Notes: a model not told the origin generated them from the letters alone. Shown: positions 1 to 8,015, numbered from the stretch's first letter. The stretch: DNA of 16,172 nt from UMGS1307 sp964523005 (GCA_964523005.1 CAZFZL010000029.1:1-16172), one strand, 5' to 3'. Program-made: numbers and translations.

Positions 1-1
1 T

Positions 2-2215
2 GTTAGTTACCGGCACGGTAAACAAAACAACACATACAATAGCCGTTATCAAATACGCGGGTATCAAAGCGGAAAGCGTCTGAACATATATGCTGATGTT
101 TATGACCTTGCCGGGTATGCCCATAGAACGCAAAATAGCGATGTCGCTTTTTGTTGCGATCATTGCGCGTGTAGTACAAAGGCTTATGAACAAAGTAATA
201 AATACAACGGCCGCTGCCCATCCGACAGCTTTGAAGAACAGAAGCAGTGTATTCAAAAGAGCTTCGCCTCCATCATCCTTCACTACCGAATCCGAAGGTG
301 CTGCTGTGTATCCAAGTGATTTGAGTATTTCTACATTTTTTTGTGCTTCTGAATCGTTTTTGAAGAAAAGTGAAGCTTGTGTATACGATTCAGGGTAGTA
401 GTGCTGCGTCATGAAATCGGTTATTATATCGGGCGACAGCAGCAGCGCGTAATCGTTATACGCCATCGAATTACTTATATCCGATGATACGGCGTTGAGA
501 AGCGTATAATTGCTTATATCAGATGAAACCTGTGTCTGCGTTCCGTAAGACGGCAATACGACGTTGTAATCATAGTAATTGTTTGATTTACTGTAGTTAT
601 AGCTTATGAACGAACCGGATAAAGTTGAGGAGATCGTGTAATCATAATCAGTTTTACCGAACAGCTCCTCCAGATCCTCTTTTCTTTTTTGGAACTCATC
701 TATAATACTGTCGTAGTTTTTGCTTTGTATATAATAGCAGCCATCTCCGATATCGAACGAAAAATGAATCATTGTATTGTTGATACTGAGCGTAATGCGC
801 CTCTGCGCGTCTGTAAGGTTATCTGCGACTGTTACTTCTGCGGTGAAGTATTCCTTTGATTTTGAATAATAGGCGAGAGAAGACGCGTGTTTATAACCCT
901 CCTGGGAGAAGATCATATCCGGATTGAGCGTGTTGTCGTAATAATAGCTGATGCCGACGACTGTATAATCAACGACGTTAAATACGTTTTCGAGCGTTGT
1001 TTCCCGGAAATCTTTTGTCCCGAAATACGGCTTGAGCGAGACCGGTACGCGCAGCACGATCTCTGAAGGCTTTTCGGGCGCTCTGCCTGCGTTGAGATTA
1101 AGAGTGCTGCCGTCTTTGACATATGAGAAATTAAAGAAGTAATAGTCCTGGTTTATTTCAACCGACTCAGTCATATCAAGCAAAAAATCATAATGCACAT
1201 ATGAAGTCGCTCCGACCTTGGCAGCAAGCTCCTTAAGCTCATCGTCTGTTATAACTGCTCCGTCCTGACGTATGATAACAGTTCGTCCCGTTCTGTGTGA
1301 GAAGATGTAATCCTTTTCAAACAGTCCGAGCGCTTCACCGGATAGCGAAGTGATAAGTGTCATTGCAAGTGACGAGAGTATCATAAGAATGCAAAGAAAC
1401 GCCGACAGCCTTGGAGTGGCGAAAAATCTGACGCGTCCGAGGGTGATGCCGTCGAGGAAGTTTTTGGATAAAAAGCCTTTCCTTTTTTCATCAGGCTGCG
1501 ATGTCTTTACAGCTTCGGCGACTGTCTGATGAGGTGCGCTTAATGTTTCATCTGCTTCGATCGCGCCGTCGAATACCCTTATATGCCGTGTGGCATATTC
1601 GGCGACCTGATCATAGCTGTGCGTGACAATTATCACGAGTTTATCTTGCGAAACATCGCGAAGCAGCTTAATTATCTCCTGAGAAGTTTGACTGTCAAGG
1701 TTACCGGTAGGTTCATCGGCAAGAATAATTGGGCTGTCTTTAGCGAGCGCGCGCGCAATGACAGTGCGCTGCTTCTGACCACCCGAAAGCTTGCTGCCCT
1801 TATGTGAGATGTGCGAGGAAAGCCCCACTTTGTCAATGAGTTCGATTGCTCTTTCACGGCGCACCTGTTTGTCGGTGATGTGCATAAGCGCAAGCTCGAC
1901 GTTCTGAAGTACAGTAAAGCTGTCGATTATGTTGTAATCCTGAAAAATGAAGGATATGAATTTCTGCCTGTACTTCTCCCAATCCTGCTGTACATAGTGT
2001 GAAGTAGGGGCGCCGTCAATAAACATCTCGCCCTCTTCATAAGTATCCATACCGCTGATAACGTTGAGCAAGGTGGATTTACCGGACCCCGATTTACCGG
2101 TGACTGCGACGAACTCACCCTTCTCAAATGAAAGATCGACTTTTCTGATTCCGACAGACACGTTGTTATCTGAAACATAGATCTTTCCAATGCCGTGTAA
2201 TTCTAAAAATGACAT
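2..2215 (-). CDS. ABC transporter, ATPase-FtsX permease fusion (partial)
   Basis: Single open frame of 738 codons that leaves the window at its left edge, so the C-terminus is missing. It starts at ATG 2215 behind a GGGAG ribosome site. Residues 1 to about 220 are a MacB/LolD-type ABC ATPase: Walker A GKSGSGKST (40-48), Q-loop Gln92, signature LSGGQ (143-147), Walker B ending in DE (167-168) and switch His199. A charged linker leads to a first membrane helix near residues 270-290, then a large, Tyr/Ser/Asn-rich extracytoplasmic domain (about 290-640), then at least two more helices of the FtsX-like permease, with the sequence IAILRSMGIPGKV between them. Such fused proteins export peptides, lipids or antimicrobials, or act mechanically on the envelope; the substrate cannot be told from sequence. 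It lies downstream of hpt on the same strand, behind a possible terminator. The family call is firm. Confidence 0.93.
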   Translation of the reverse strand, partial: MSFLELHGIGKIYVSDNNVSVGIRKVDLSFEKGEFVAVTGKSGSGKSTLLNVISGMDTYEEGEMFIDGAPTSHYVQQDWEKYRQKFISFIFQDYNIIDSFTVLQNVELALMHITDKQVRRERAIELIDKVGLSSHISHKGSKLSGGQKQRTVIARALAKDSPIILADEPTGNLDSQTSQEIIKLLRDVSQDKLVIIVTHSYDQVAEYATRHIRVFDGAIEADETLSAPHQTVAEAVKTSQPDEKRKGFLSKNFLDGITLGRVRFFATPRLSAFLCILMILSSLAMTLITSLSGEALGLFEKDYIFSHRTGRTVIIRQDGAVITDDELKELAAKVGATSYVHYDFLLDMTESVEINQDYYFFNFSYVKDGSTLNLNAGRAPEKPSEIVLRVPVSLKPYFGTKDFRETTLENVFNVVDYTVVGISYYYDNTLNPDMIFSQEGYKHASSLAYYSKSKEYFTAEVTVADNLTDAQRRITLSINNTMIHFSFDIGDGCYYIQSKNYDSIIDEFQKRKEDLEELFGKTDYDYTISSTLSGSFISYNYSKSNNYYDYNVVLPSYGTQTQVSSDISNYTLLNAVSSDISNSMAYNDYALLLSPDIITDFMTQHYYPESYTQASLFFKNDSEAQKNVEILKSLGYTAAPSDSVVKDDGGEALLNTLLLFFKAVGWAAAVVFITLFISLCTTRAMIATKSDIAILRSMGIPGKVINISIYVQTLSALIPAYLITAIVCVVLFTVPVTN

Positions 2216-2261
2216 GTTTATCTCCCTCGTGACCGCACCATAAACGCAGCCGTTACTAATA

Positions 2262-2290
2262 CTTATATCGTAATTTTTCTAATAAGGTAA
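2262..2290 (-). promoter_or_regulatory. Possible promoter for the ABC transporter
   Basis: On the minus strand TTACCT (2290-2285) and TATAAG (2267-2262) are separated by 17 nt and lie about 47 nt upstream of the start codon. The -10 matches 5 of 6 consensus bases but the -35 only 3 of 6, so this is a weak candidate. Confidence 0.3.
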
Positions 2291-2292
2291 CA

Positions 2293-2360
2293 CAAAATAC
2301 AAAAATACCTGACGTACAACACGATGCAGCTTGCTCAACGCATAGGTATGATACGTCAGG
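2293..2360 (-). terminator. Possible rho-independent terminator after hpt
   Basis: A perfect 9-bp inverted repeat, CCTGACGTA (2308-2316) and TACGTCAGG (2352-2360), encloses a 35-nt loop. Read on the minus strand, the direction of hpt, the stem is followed at once by TATTTTTGTATTTT. The long loop is unusual for an intrinsic terminator. It lies between the hpt stop and the ABC gene and could instead be a partial terminator. Confidence 0.45.
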
Positions 2361-2377
2361 AATTGATATACTTTTAT

Positions 2378-2914
2378 TTATTCATAGACGCTTCTTTTCA
2401 GAATGCCAATATAAGGAAGATTTCTGAAGTTTTCACCGTAATCCAACCCATAGCCGACCACAAACTCATCAGGTATCGAAAAGCCGGAGTAGTCAGCAGT
2501 AACATCGGATTTTCGGCGAGAGGGCTTGTCAAGTAGAGTAGCGATAGCAAAACTCTTCGGATTTCGCGTAAGGAGTAGCTGCTTGAGGTTATACAATGTA
2601 AGTCCGCTGTCAAGTATGTCTTCTACAATAATTACATCGTACTCTGAGATCTGAGTTTTCAGGTCCATTACAATACGTGCTTGTCCTGATGAACGAGTTA
2701 ACGCACCATACGATGAAACACACATAAAATCTATCCGACAGTTAATGTCTATTGCACGCATGAGATCAGACATAAAAACCATAGATCCCTTCAGCACACC
2801 GACGAGTAGAAGGTTTTTGTCTTTATAATCTCTTGATATCCTTGCGCCGAGCTCTGTAACCTTCGCCGCTATCTCTTTCTCGGAAAGCAGGATTCTTTCA
2901 ATGTTGTCATTCAT
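2378..2914 (-). CDS. hpt: Hypoxanthine phosphoribosyltransferase
   Basis: 178-residue cytoplasmic purine-salvage enzyme that joins hypoxanthine (and usually guanine) to PRPP to give IMP/GMP. The sequence shows the full type I phosphoribosyltransferase pattern: the KGS segment near residue 43 (LVGVLKGSMVF), the SSYG flexible-loop motif (67-70), the PRPP-binding motif VIIVEDILDSGLT (94-106), LDKPSRR (128-134) and VVGYGLDY (152-159). Length matches bacterial HPRT (about 175-185). I chose ATG 2914 because AAAGG lies at normal distance upstream and the protein then begins MNDNIERILL, as is typical. An in-frame TTG at 2932 would add six residues but its spacing is poor. It is transcribed divergently from the decarboxylase operon, and a good promoter lies just upstream. 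Confidence 0.95.
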   Translation of the reverse strand: MNDNIERILLSEKEIAAKVTELGARISRDYKDKNLLLVGVLKGSMVFMSDLMRAIDINCRIDFMCVSSYGALTRSSGQARIVMDLKTQISEYDVIIVEDILDSGLTLYNLKQLLLTRNPKSFAIATLLDKPSRRKSDVTADYSGFSIPDEFVVGYGLDYGENFRNLPYIGILKRSVYE

Positions 2915-2951
2915 AAAGCCTTTGCCTTTCAATACATTTTTTGTTTTTTGT

Positions 2952-2980
2952 ATTGTATCATATTTTTACAAAAGACGCAA
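2952..2980 (-). promoter_or_regulatory. Predicted hpt promoter (sigma-A type)
   Basis: On the minus strand TTGCGT (2980-2975) and TACAAT (2957-2952) are 17 nt apart. The -10 differs from consensus at one position. It lies 37 nt upstream of the chosen hpt start and diverges from the promoter of the decarboxylase operon. Confidence 0.6.
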
Positions 2981-3023
2981 TAGCGAAACCTTTATTTTTA
3001 TTTAATATTTTCTTAAATAGCTC

Positions 3024-3051
3024 TTGATTTATTGAGGGATTTCAGTATAAT
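3024..3051 (+). promoter_or_regulatory. Predicted promoter of the decarboxylase operon
   Basis: TTGATT (3024-3029) and a perfect TATAAT (3046-3051) are 16 nt apart. Transcription would begin near 3058, giving a leader of about 70 nt before the first gene. The leader ends in GGAGG (3112-3116). I see no riboswitch, BirA-type operator or attenuator in it. Confidence 0.65.
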
Positions 3052-3126
3052 GATATTTATAATGGGTATGAATGGGGTATAGAAGAATTACAGTTCATCT
3101 CAATAAAAATCGGAGGTTAAAAATAC

Positions 3127-4476
3127 ATGAAACCGGAAGAAAACGCAGGCAGCAAAAAGGCCTGTGAAAAACTCATGTCATTGTTTGATGCCGGCACGTT
3201 CGCTCAGTTCGGTGAATACGTTACAAGACCCGAATCCGATGAACGCGAAGGCGTTATCTGTGGCTGCGGAGCAGTCAACGGCAGGCTCGTTTATGCTTTT
3301 TATGAGGATTTTTCGTCTCTCAAGGGGGCTGTTGATGCAGCACATCTGAGAAAGATAAATAACCTCTATCAACTCGCGGAGAAAAACGGTGCACCGATCG
3401 TATCGTTCCTCAACAGCGCCGGAGCCGCTGTATGCGAGGGAATAGGATTACTTTCAGCTTACGGTGATCTGTTTGCCAATGCCGCAAGGCTTTCGGGCAG
3501 CATACTGCAGATTGCAGTCGTTAACGGCGTTTGTACCGGATCGCAGGCAGTTTATGCTTCGATGAACGATTTTGTGATCATCGCGGGGAAGGATTCAACC
3601 TTCTCGTTCGCTCCTTCGTCTGTACTTAAGGCTTCCGGAGCAGCTAAAAACGCGCCGGCAAGTATTATATGCGATGACGAAATCAGCGCTGTCGCAAACG
3701 TCAGAGATCTCATTTCGATTCTCCCGTCATGTTGTGACGAGCAAGTCGAAGGCGATGCCGACGATGTTAACCGTGCTATCGAACTTTCTCAGGATGCTTC
3801 CGCTGACGAAGCTGCCGCGGCTGTCGCCGATTTCGGAAAACTCACAGAGATCAACGCGGGATGCTGCGGATGCGTCAAAACCTATATTGCCACTGTTGCG
3901 GGCAAAGCGTGCGGCTTTATATGTCTCAATGATAATGTAGGCGAAAAGGGTCTCGCGAAAGCTTCAGCGCTTGTTAAGTTCTGCGACGCTTTCTCGCTTC
4001 CGATAATCACCTTTGTAGACTGCGCCGGTATGTCTTCCGAAAACGAAGCAGCAGGCGGAGATATTGCCGGAGCGGCAGGAAAGTTTGCAGCTATCGCAGC
4101 CGATGCTTCAACGGCTAAAATTGCCGTTGTTTGCGGCAAAGCTTACGGCGCTGCATTTACGCTCTTCGCTTCCAAGGCACTTTATGACGTTGTTTACGCT
4201 CTTGATTGTTCAGTCATAAGTGTTATGGCACCGGAAAGCGCCGTCGAGTTTGTAAAGAATGATGTAATTGCAGCTTCTTCAACGCCGGACGCAACTCGTC
4301 AGGAGCTTATCGCGGCATGGAAAAATAGCGAAGCTTCTCCTTACAACGCTGCTTCACAGGGCTGCATCGATTCAGTGATCGAAAGTGCAGACATCCTCAA
4401 GTACGTTGCATTCTCAGTAGAAATGATGTCCTCAAAGCGCGTTTCATGTGCTGATAAGAAGCACATAAGCAAATAA
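3127..4476 (+). CDS. Divergent acyl-CoA carboxyltransferase (MmdA/PccB-like)
   Basis: 449 residues, first gene of the operon, behind GGAGG. It has the two-crotonase-fold architecture of biotin-dependent carboxyltransferases. The N-terminal half (about 40-200) has GAPIVSFLNSAGA (88-100), where relatives have a G-GAR motif, and GVCTGS (134-139) in the oxyanion-loop position. The C-terminal half (about 250-440) has FCDAFSLPIITFVDCAG (285-301) and GKAYGAAF (337-344). The closest families are methylmalonyl-CoA decarboxylase alpha, propionyl-CoA carboxylase beta and the 12S subunit of transcarboxylase, which exchange CO2 between biotin and a CoA ester. It is shorter than their usual 510 or so residues. 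The canonical DVPGFLPG-QE stretch is replaced by DCAGMSSENEAAGG, so the acyl-CoA substrate is uncertain. The context (biotin carrier, OadB, OadA) supports a role in the membrane decarboxylase complex. Confidence 0.85.
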   Translation: MKPEENAGSKKACEKLMSLFDAGTFAQFGEYVTRPESDEREGVICGCGAVNGRLVYAFYEDFSSLKGAVDAAHLRKINNLYQLAEKNGAPIVSFLNSAGAAVCEGIGLLSAYGDLFANAARLSGSILQIAVVNGVCTGSQAVYASMNDFVIIAGKDSTFSFAPSSVLKASGAAKNAPASIICDDEISAVANVRDLISILPSCCDEQVEGDADDVNRAIELSQDASADEAAAAVADFGKLTEINAGCCGCVKTYIATVAGKACGFICLNDNVGEKGLAKASALVKFCDAFSLPIITFVDCAGMSSENEAAGGDIAGAAGKFAAIAADASTAKIAVVCGKAYGAAFTLFASKALYDVVYALDCSVISVMAPESAVEFVKNDVIAASSTPDATRQELIAAWKNSEASPYNAASQGCIDSVIESADILKYVAFSVEMMSSKRVSCADKKHISK

Positions 4477-4489
4477 GCGGGTACGAATT

Positions 4490-4855
4490 ATGTATACAGA
4501 AATATTTAACGGATTTACCTACGGTGAAAGACTTCTCAACGGAGTGCTTGTTTTCCTTTCCGGAATGATAATGGTGTTTTTCGTCCTTACGTTGTTGATG
4601 TTCCTCATCAAGTTCATGGGATGGGCAATCACAAAATCCGCTGAAAAGAAAAAAAACAAGCTTCAGCAAAAAGATACCGATCATACACCGGCAGAAACGG
4701 TAGTCGAAGCGGCACAGCCGGAAGAAGCACCAGATGAAACGCCTGTCATCGCAGCAATAATCGCCGCGATAACCGCGTTCAGAAAACAAAACGGAAACAC
4801 CGACAGTTCATTCAGAGTCGTATCATTCAAAAAAAGCGAAAAGATTCGTAAATAA
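4490..4855 (+). CDS. OadG-family decarboxylase gamma subunit
   Basis: 121-residue membrane protein starting 13 nt after the previous stop, with only a weak ribosome site, so translation may depend on the upstream gene. One hydrophobic helix (about residues 16-45) is followed by a Lys-rich patch (SAEKKKNKLQQK), a Glu/Pro/Ala-rich linker, and a conserved-looking tail with TPVIAAIIAAITAF and FRVVSFKK. This layout fits OadG-family gamma subunits of sodium-pumping decarboxylases, which anchor the carboxyltransferase and biotin carrier to the OadB subunit. Such proteins diverge strongly, so the call rests on topology, the tail motif and position between the carboxyltransferase and the biotin carrier. 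Confidence 0.82.
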   Translation: MYTEIFNGFTYGERLLNGVLVFLSGMIMVFFVLTLLMFLIKFMGWAITKSAEKKKNKLQQKDTDHTPAETVVEAAQPEEAPDETPVIAAIIAAITAFRKQNGNTDSSFRVVSFKKSEKIRK

Positions 4856-4873
4856 ATATAAGGAGATTATGAA

Positions 4874-5257
4874 ATGAAAAAATACAATGTCACCGTCAAC
4901 GGTACGGTTTATGAAGTAGAAGTAGAAGAAGCCGGCGAAACCTCCGCCGTCTCAGCTCCCGTCGCTGCTCCCAAGGCAGCTCCGGCCGCTGCACCCAAAG
5001 CGGCTCCCGCCGCTCCTAAGGCGGAACCGCAGGTCGCGGCAGGCGCAACGAAGGTTTGCTCTCCGTTGCCCGGAACCGTTCTCAAAGTACCCGCAAAAGT
5101 CGGTGCAACCGTCAAAGCCGGCGACGTGCTCGTTATAGTCGAAGCAATGAAAATGGAGAACGAGATCGTAGCACCCATTGATGGAAAAGTATCTTCCGTC
5201 GAAACGAAAGAAGGAGCAACCGTCGCCAACGGTGAGCTGCTCGTGGTCCTTGCATAA
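4874..5257 (+). CDS. Biotin carboxyl carrier protein of the decarboxylase
   Basis: 127 residues, behind AGGAG (4861-4865). A short N-terminal segment (MKKYNVTVNGTVYEVEVEE) leads into a flexible Ala/Pro/Lys linker (about 28-56) and a C-terminal biotinyl domain (about 60-127). The biotin attachment site is EAMKMEN, with the acceptor lysine at position 93. The linker lets the biotin arm visit several active sites. Here the candidate partners are the acyl-CoA carboxyltransferase at 3127, the OadA-type subunit at 6499 and the OadB subunit at 5291. This is the only biotin domain in the operon, since the OadA-type subunit lacks one. An ATG at 4869 is followed at once by a stop, so 4874 is the start. 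Confidence 0.95.
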   Translation: MKKYNVTVNGTVYEVEVEEAGETSAVSAPVAAPKAAPAAAPKAAPAAPKAEPQVAAGATKVCSPLPGTVLKVPAKVGATVKAGDVLVIVEAMKMENEIVAPIDGKVSSVETKEGATVANGELLVVLA

Positions 5258-5290
5258 CGCTGCTTAAATAATCTGAAGGATGTGTTCTAT

Positions 5291-6475
5291 ATGATATGGG
5301 AAACCATAACGGGAATATTCGGCAGCGGCGGATTTGCAAAGCTCTTTGAAGATCCTATGCTTCTGATAAAAACGTTGATAATGTACGTAATAGTAGGCAC
5401 TCTGCTTTATCTTGCCATAAAAAAGCAGTTCGAGCCTATGCTTCTCGTGCCGATAGCATTCGGTATGCTTTTGGCCAACCTTCCCGGCGCGAATCTTTTC
5501 AACATGGATCTGTTCATTGCGGATGGTGATCTTGATGTTGCACGGGTAATCCACGAAGGCGGTCTTCTCGATATTCTTTACCTCGGCGTAAAACTCGGCA
5601 TCTATCCGTCTCTGATATTCCTCGGAGTCGGCGCTATGACAGACTTCTCACCGCTTATCGCAAATCCGAAGAGCCTGCTGCTCGGTGCTTCGGCACAGCT
5701 CGGCGTGTTCCTTGCCTTCTTCATGGCTCTTGTCCTTGGCTTCTCAGCCAACGAAGCCGCGTCGATAGGTATCATCGGCGGCGCAGACGGCCCCACAGCT
5801 ATCCTCGTCACGAAGGAGCTTGCCCCTAAGCTGCTTGGCGCTATTGCAATCGCAGCATATTTGTATATGGCTCTTATTCCGATGATCCAGCCTCCTCTTA
5901 TGAAGCTGCTCACTACGGAAAAAGAACGTAAAGTCGAAATGAAGCAACTTCGTCCTGTTTCAAAAGTTGAGCTTGTGCTTTTCCCGGTTATCGTTGCCGC
6001 TGTCGTTATACTCATTCTCCCCGACACCGCTCCGCTTATCGGTATGCTCATGCTCGGTAACCTGTTCAGAGTAACAGGCGTCGTTGACAGACTTTTCAAA
6101 ACTGCTCAGAATGAGCTTATCAATATCGTTACGATATTCCTCGGAATATCAGTCGGAGCTACTGCAAGCGCTGAGAACTTTCTAAACCTCAAAACGCTCA
6201 TGATAATCGGACTCGGCGTTGTCGCCTTCGGGTTCTCATCGATCGGCGGCCTTCTCGGCGGCAAGGTCATGTATGCTCTCACAAAAGGCAAGGTCAATCC
6301 TCTCATAGGCAGCGCGGGCGTTTCCGCCGTTCCTATGGCAGCACGCGTTTCTCAGAAGGTCGGTCAGAAATACAATCCGAAGAACTTCCTGCTCATGCAC
6401 GCAATGGGTCCGAACGTCGCAGGCGTTATCGGCTCCGCCGTATGTGCCGGTGTGTTCCTCTATCTGTTTGACTGA
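5291..6475 (+). CDS. oadB: Sodium-translocating decarboxylase beta subunit
   Basis: 394-residue polytopic membrane protein that decarboxylates carboxybiotin and couples this to Na+ export. About nine or more hydrophobic segments are visible. The hallmark motifs of the OadB/MmdB/GcdB family are present: GGADGPT (163-169), with the essential Asp at 166; GSAGVSAVPMAARVSQ (340-355); and GPNVAGVIGSAV (373-384), with the conserved Asn and Ser. I chose ATG 5291 because AAGGA (5276-5280) lies 10 nt upstream; an in-frame GTG at 5282 would be only one base from that site. It begins 33 nt after the biotin carrier gene. The sequence does not say whether the donor is oxaloacetate, methylmalonyl-CoA or another carboxylate, because the beta subunits are shared across these enzymes. 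Confidence 0.95.
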   Translation: MIWETITGIFGSGGFAKLFEDPMLLIKTLIMYVIVGTLLYLAIKKQFEPMLLVPIAFGMLLANLPGANLFNMDLFIADGDLDVARVIHEGGLLDILYLGVKLGIYPSLIFLGVGAMTDFSPLIANPKSLLLGASAQLGVFLAFFMALVLGFSANEAASIGIIGGADGPTAILVTKELAPKLLGAIAIAAYLYMALIPMIQPPLMKLLTTEKERKVEMKQLRPVSKVELVLFPVIVAAVVILILPDTAPLIGMLMLGNLFRVTGVVDRLFKTAQNELINIVTIFLGISVGATASAENFLNLKTLMIIGLGVVAFGFSSIGGLLGGKVMYALTKGKVNPLIGSAGVSAVPMAARVSQKVGQKYNPKNFLLMHAMGPNVAGVIGSAVCAGVFLYLFD

Positions 6476-6498
6476 TAAAAAAGAAAGGATATTTATAT

Positions 6499-7896
6499 AT
6501 GAGCAAGGTTTTAATAACTGAAACAGTTCTGCGTGACGCTCATCAGTCGCTTGCCGCGACGAGAATGACGACTCAGCAGATGCTTCCGATGCTCGAAGAG
6601 CTCGATAAGGTCGGATATCATTCACTCGAAGCCTGGGGCGGAGCTACCTTTGATTCATGCCTGCGCTTCCTCAACGAGGATCCGTGGCATCGCCTCAGAA
6701 TAATAAGAGATAAAGTTAAAAATACAAAGCTGCAGATGCTCTTCCGCGGACAGAACATTCTTGGCTACCGTCACTATGCTGACGACGTTGTCGAATATTT
6801 CGTCCAGAAGTCGCTTGCCAACGGTATCGATATAATCAGAATATTCGATGCACTCAACGATCCGCGCAACCTTAAGACTGCTATCGACGCAACGAGACGT
6901 GAGGGCGGTCATGTTCAAGCGGCATTCAGCTATACCACAAGCCCGGTACACACGAACGAATCCTTTGCTAAATTTGCAAAGCAGCTCGAAGAAATGGGCG
7001 CCGATTCGATCTGTATAAAAGATATGGCAGGACTTCTCAAGCCGTACGACGCATATGAGCTTGTCAAAGCCATCAAATCTGAGTGCAAGCTTCCTATCCA
7101 GCTTCACACTCATTACACTGCCGGCGTCGCTTCTATGACGCTCCTTAAGGCGATAGAAGCAGGCGTTGACATCGTTGACACCGCTATTTCGCCTATGGCA
7201 ATGGGCACTTCACAGCCGCCTACCGAATCACTTGTCGCGACGCTTCAGGGAACACAGTATGATACAGGACTCGATCTCGTTCAGCTTGACAAAATTGCAA
7301 AGCATTTCACGGGCGTGCGTAAAGAGCTTATCGAATCCGGTTTTCTTAACCCCGATATATTCAAAGTCAACGTAAATGCTCTGCTTTATCAGGTTCCCGG
7401 CGGTATGCTTTCCAACCTTATGTCTCAACTTAAGCAGTCGGGTAATTCCGACAAGCTTCAGGCGGTGCTTGAGGAAGTACCGAGGGTTAGAGCAGATGTC
7501 GGATATCCTCCGCTCGTCACGCCTTCATCGCAGATCGTCGGTACCCAGGCGGCACTCAACGTCACTCTCGGTGATAGATATAAGATGGTCACCAAGGAAT
7601 TCAAGGGTATCGTAAAAGGCGAATACGGTAAGACTCCTGCGCCGATAAGCGATGAATTTATCGCGAAGATCATACCGGGTGAAACACCGATAACTCATCG
7701 TCCTGCTGACGATCTTAAGCCTGAGCTCGATACGCTCAGAGCCAAGATATCAGAGTTCATCGAGCAGGATGAGGACGTTCTCACATATGCACTGTTTGAG
7801 CAGGTCGCTCTGAAATTCTTCGAAAAGAGAAGAGCAGACAAGTACAAGCTCGACGCGGATAACGCCGATTTTAAAAACAAGATCCACACCGTATAA
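6499..7896 (+). CDS. oadA: Oxaloacetate decarboxylase alpha-type carboxyltransferase
   Basis: 465 residues behind an AGAAAGGA site, 23 nt after oadB. It is the carboxyltransferase subunit that moves a carboxyl group between oxaloacetate/pyruvate and biotin. Visible features are the TIM-barrel start LRDAHQS with metal ligand Asp13, FRGQNILGYRHYADD (82-96), the CIKDMAG motif carrying the carboxylated Lys174, and the metal-binding histidines 203 and 205 in QLHTHYTAG. The C-terminal conserved carboxylase domain follows (about 290-460). The protein stops there and lacks the biotin domain present in OadA of Klebsiella and in pyruvate carboxylase. In this it resembles the 5S subunit of propionibacterial transcarboxylase, consistent with the separate biotin carrier at 4874. 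It is the last gene of the operon. Confidence 0.95.
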   Translation: MSKVLITETVLRDAHQSLAATRMTTQQMLPMLEELDKVGYHSLEAWGGATFDSCLRFLNEDPWHRLRIIRDKVKNTKLQMLFRGQNILGYRHYADDVVEYFVQKSLANGIDIIRIFDALNDPRNLKTAIDATRREGGHVQAAFSYTTSPVHTNESFAKFAKQLEEMGADSICIKDMAGLLKPYDAYELVKAIKSECKLPIQLHTHYTAGVASMTLLKAIEAGVDIVDTAISPMAMGTSQPPTESLVATLQGTQYDTGLDLVQLDKIAKHFTGVRKELIESGFLNPDIFKVNVNALLYQVPGGMLSNLMSQLKQSGNSDKLQAVLEEVPRVRADVGYPPLVTPSSQIVGTQAALNVTLGDRYKMVTKEFKGIVKGEYGKTPAPISDEFIAKIIPGETPITHRPADDLKPELDTLRAKISEFIEQDEDVLTYALFEQVALKFFEKRRADKYKLDADNADFKNKIHTV

Positions 7897-7903
7897 ATTT
7901 ATA

Positions 7904-7955
7904 ATAAAAAGAGAGCCGTCACGCTGTTTCTCATAAGAATAATTAAGAACTTGCG
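7904..7955 (+). repeat. Left copy of imperfect inverted repeat
   Basis: This stretch matches, in inverted orientation, 11513-11564. Shared blocks in order are ATAAAAA, GAGAGCCG, a diverged 7-9 nt, TTCTCA, AAGAAT, AAGAAC and GCG. I count roughly 70 percent identity over 52 positions with two small gaps. A hairpin follows 15 nt inward here and 12 nt inward at the other copy, and both hairpins contain ACAGAT in the first-read arm. The repeat begins 8 nt after the oadA stop codon. It may be the end of a mobile block or a genome-wide repeat placed at operon ends. Confidence 0.6.
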
Positions 7956-7970
7956 TAAGGCGCGGGAATC

Positions 7971-8015
7971 GGACAGATGATTTACGGGAAACCGTAAGCA
8001 TCTGTCCTTTCCTTT
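7971..8015 (+). terminator. Rho-independent terminator of the decarboxylase operon
   Basis: GGACAGATG (7971-7979) pairs with CATCTGTCC (7999-8007). Inside, TTACGG and CCGTAA pair around a GAAA tetraloop, with one small internal bulge. The stem is followed by TTTCCTTTT on the plus strand. It lies 75 nt after the oadA stop. Confidence 0.8.

Noticed and set aside
2252..2291. GTTAC...GTAAC inverted repeat upstream of the ABC gene as an operator
   Set aside because: Only 5 bp match, at AT-rich flanks with a long gap; chance is likely.
2914..2932. Upstream TTG start for hpt adding six residues
   Set aside because: The ribosome site AAAGG fits ATG 2914, and the HPRT family starts there; the extra residues are encoded by the ribosome-site region itself.
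4950..5040. Repetitive Ala-Pro-Lys codons as a possible DNA repeat
   Set aside because: This is the normal flexible linker of biotin carrier proteins; the repetition is at protein level.
4909..5229. Antisense open frame over the biotin carrier gene, rich in Ala/Gly
   Set aside because: It is the mirror of the Ala/Pro linker codons of a certain gene and has no start signals.
5282..5290. GTG start for oadB
   Set aside because: It would begin one base after the AAGGA site. ATG 5291 has normal spacing.
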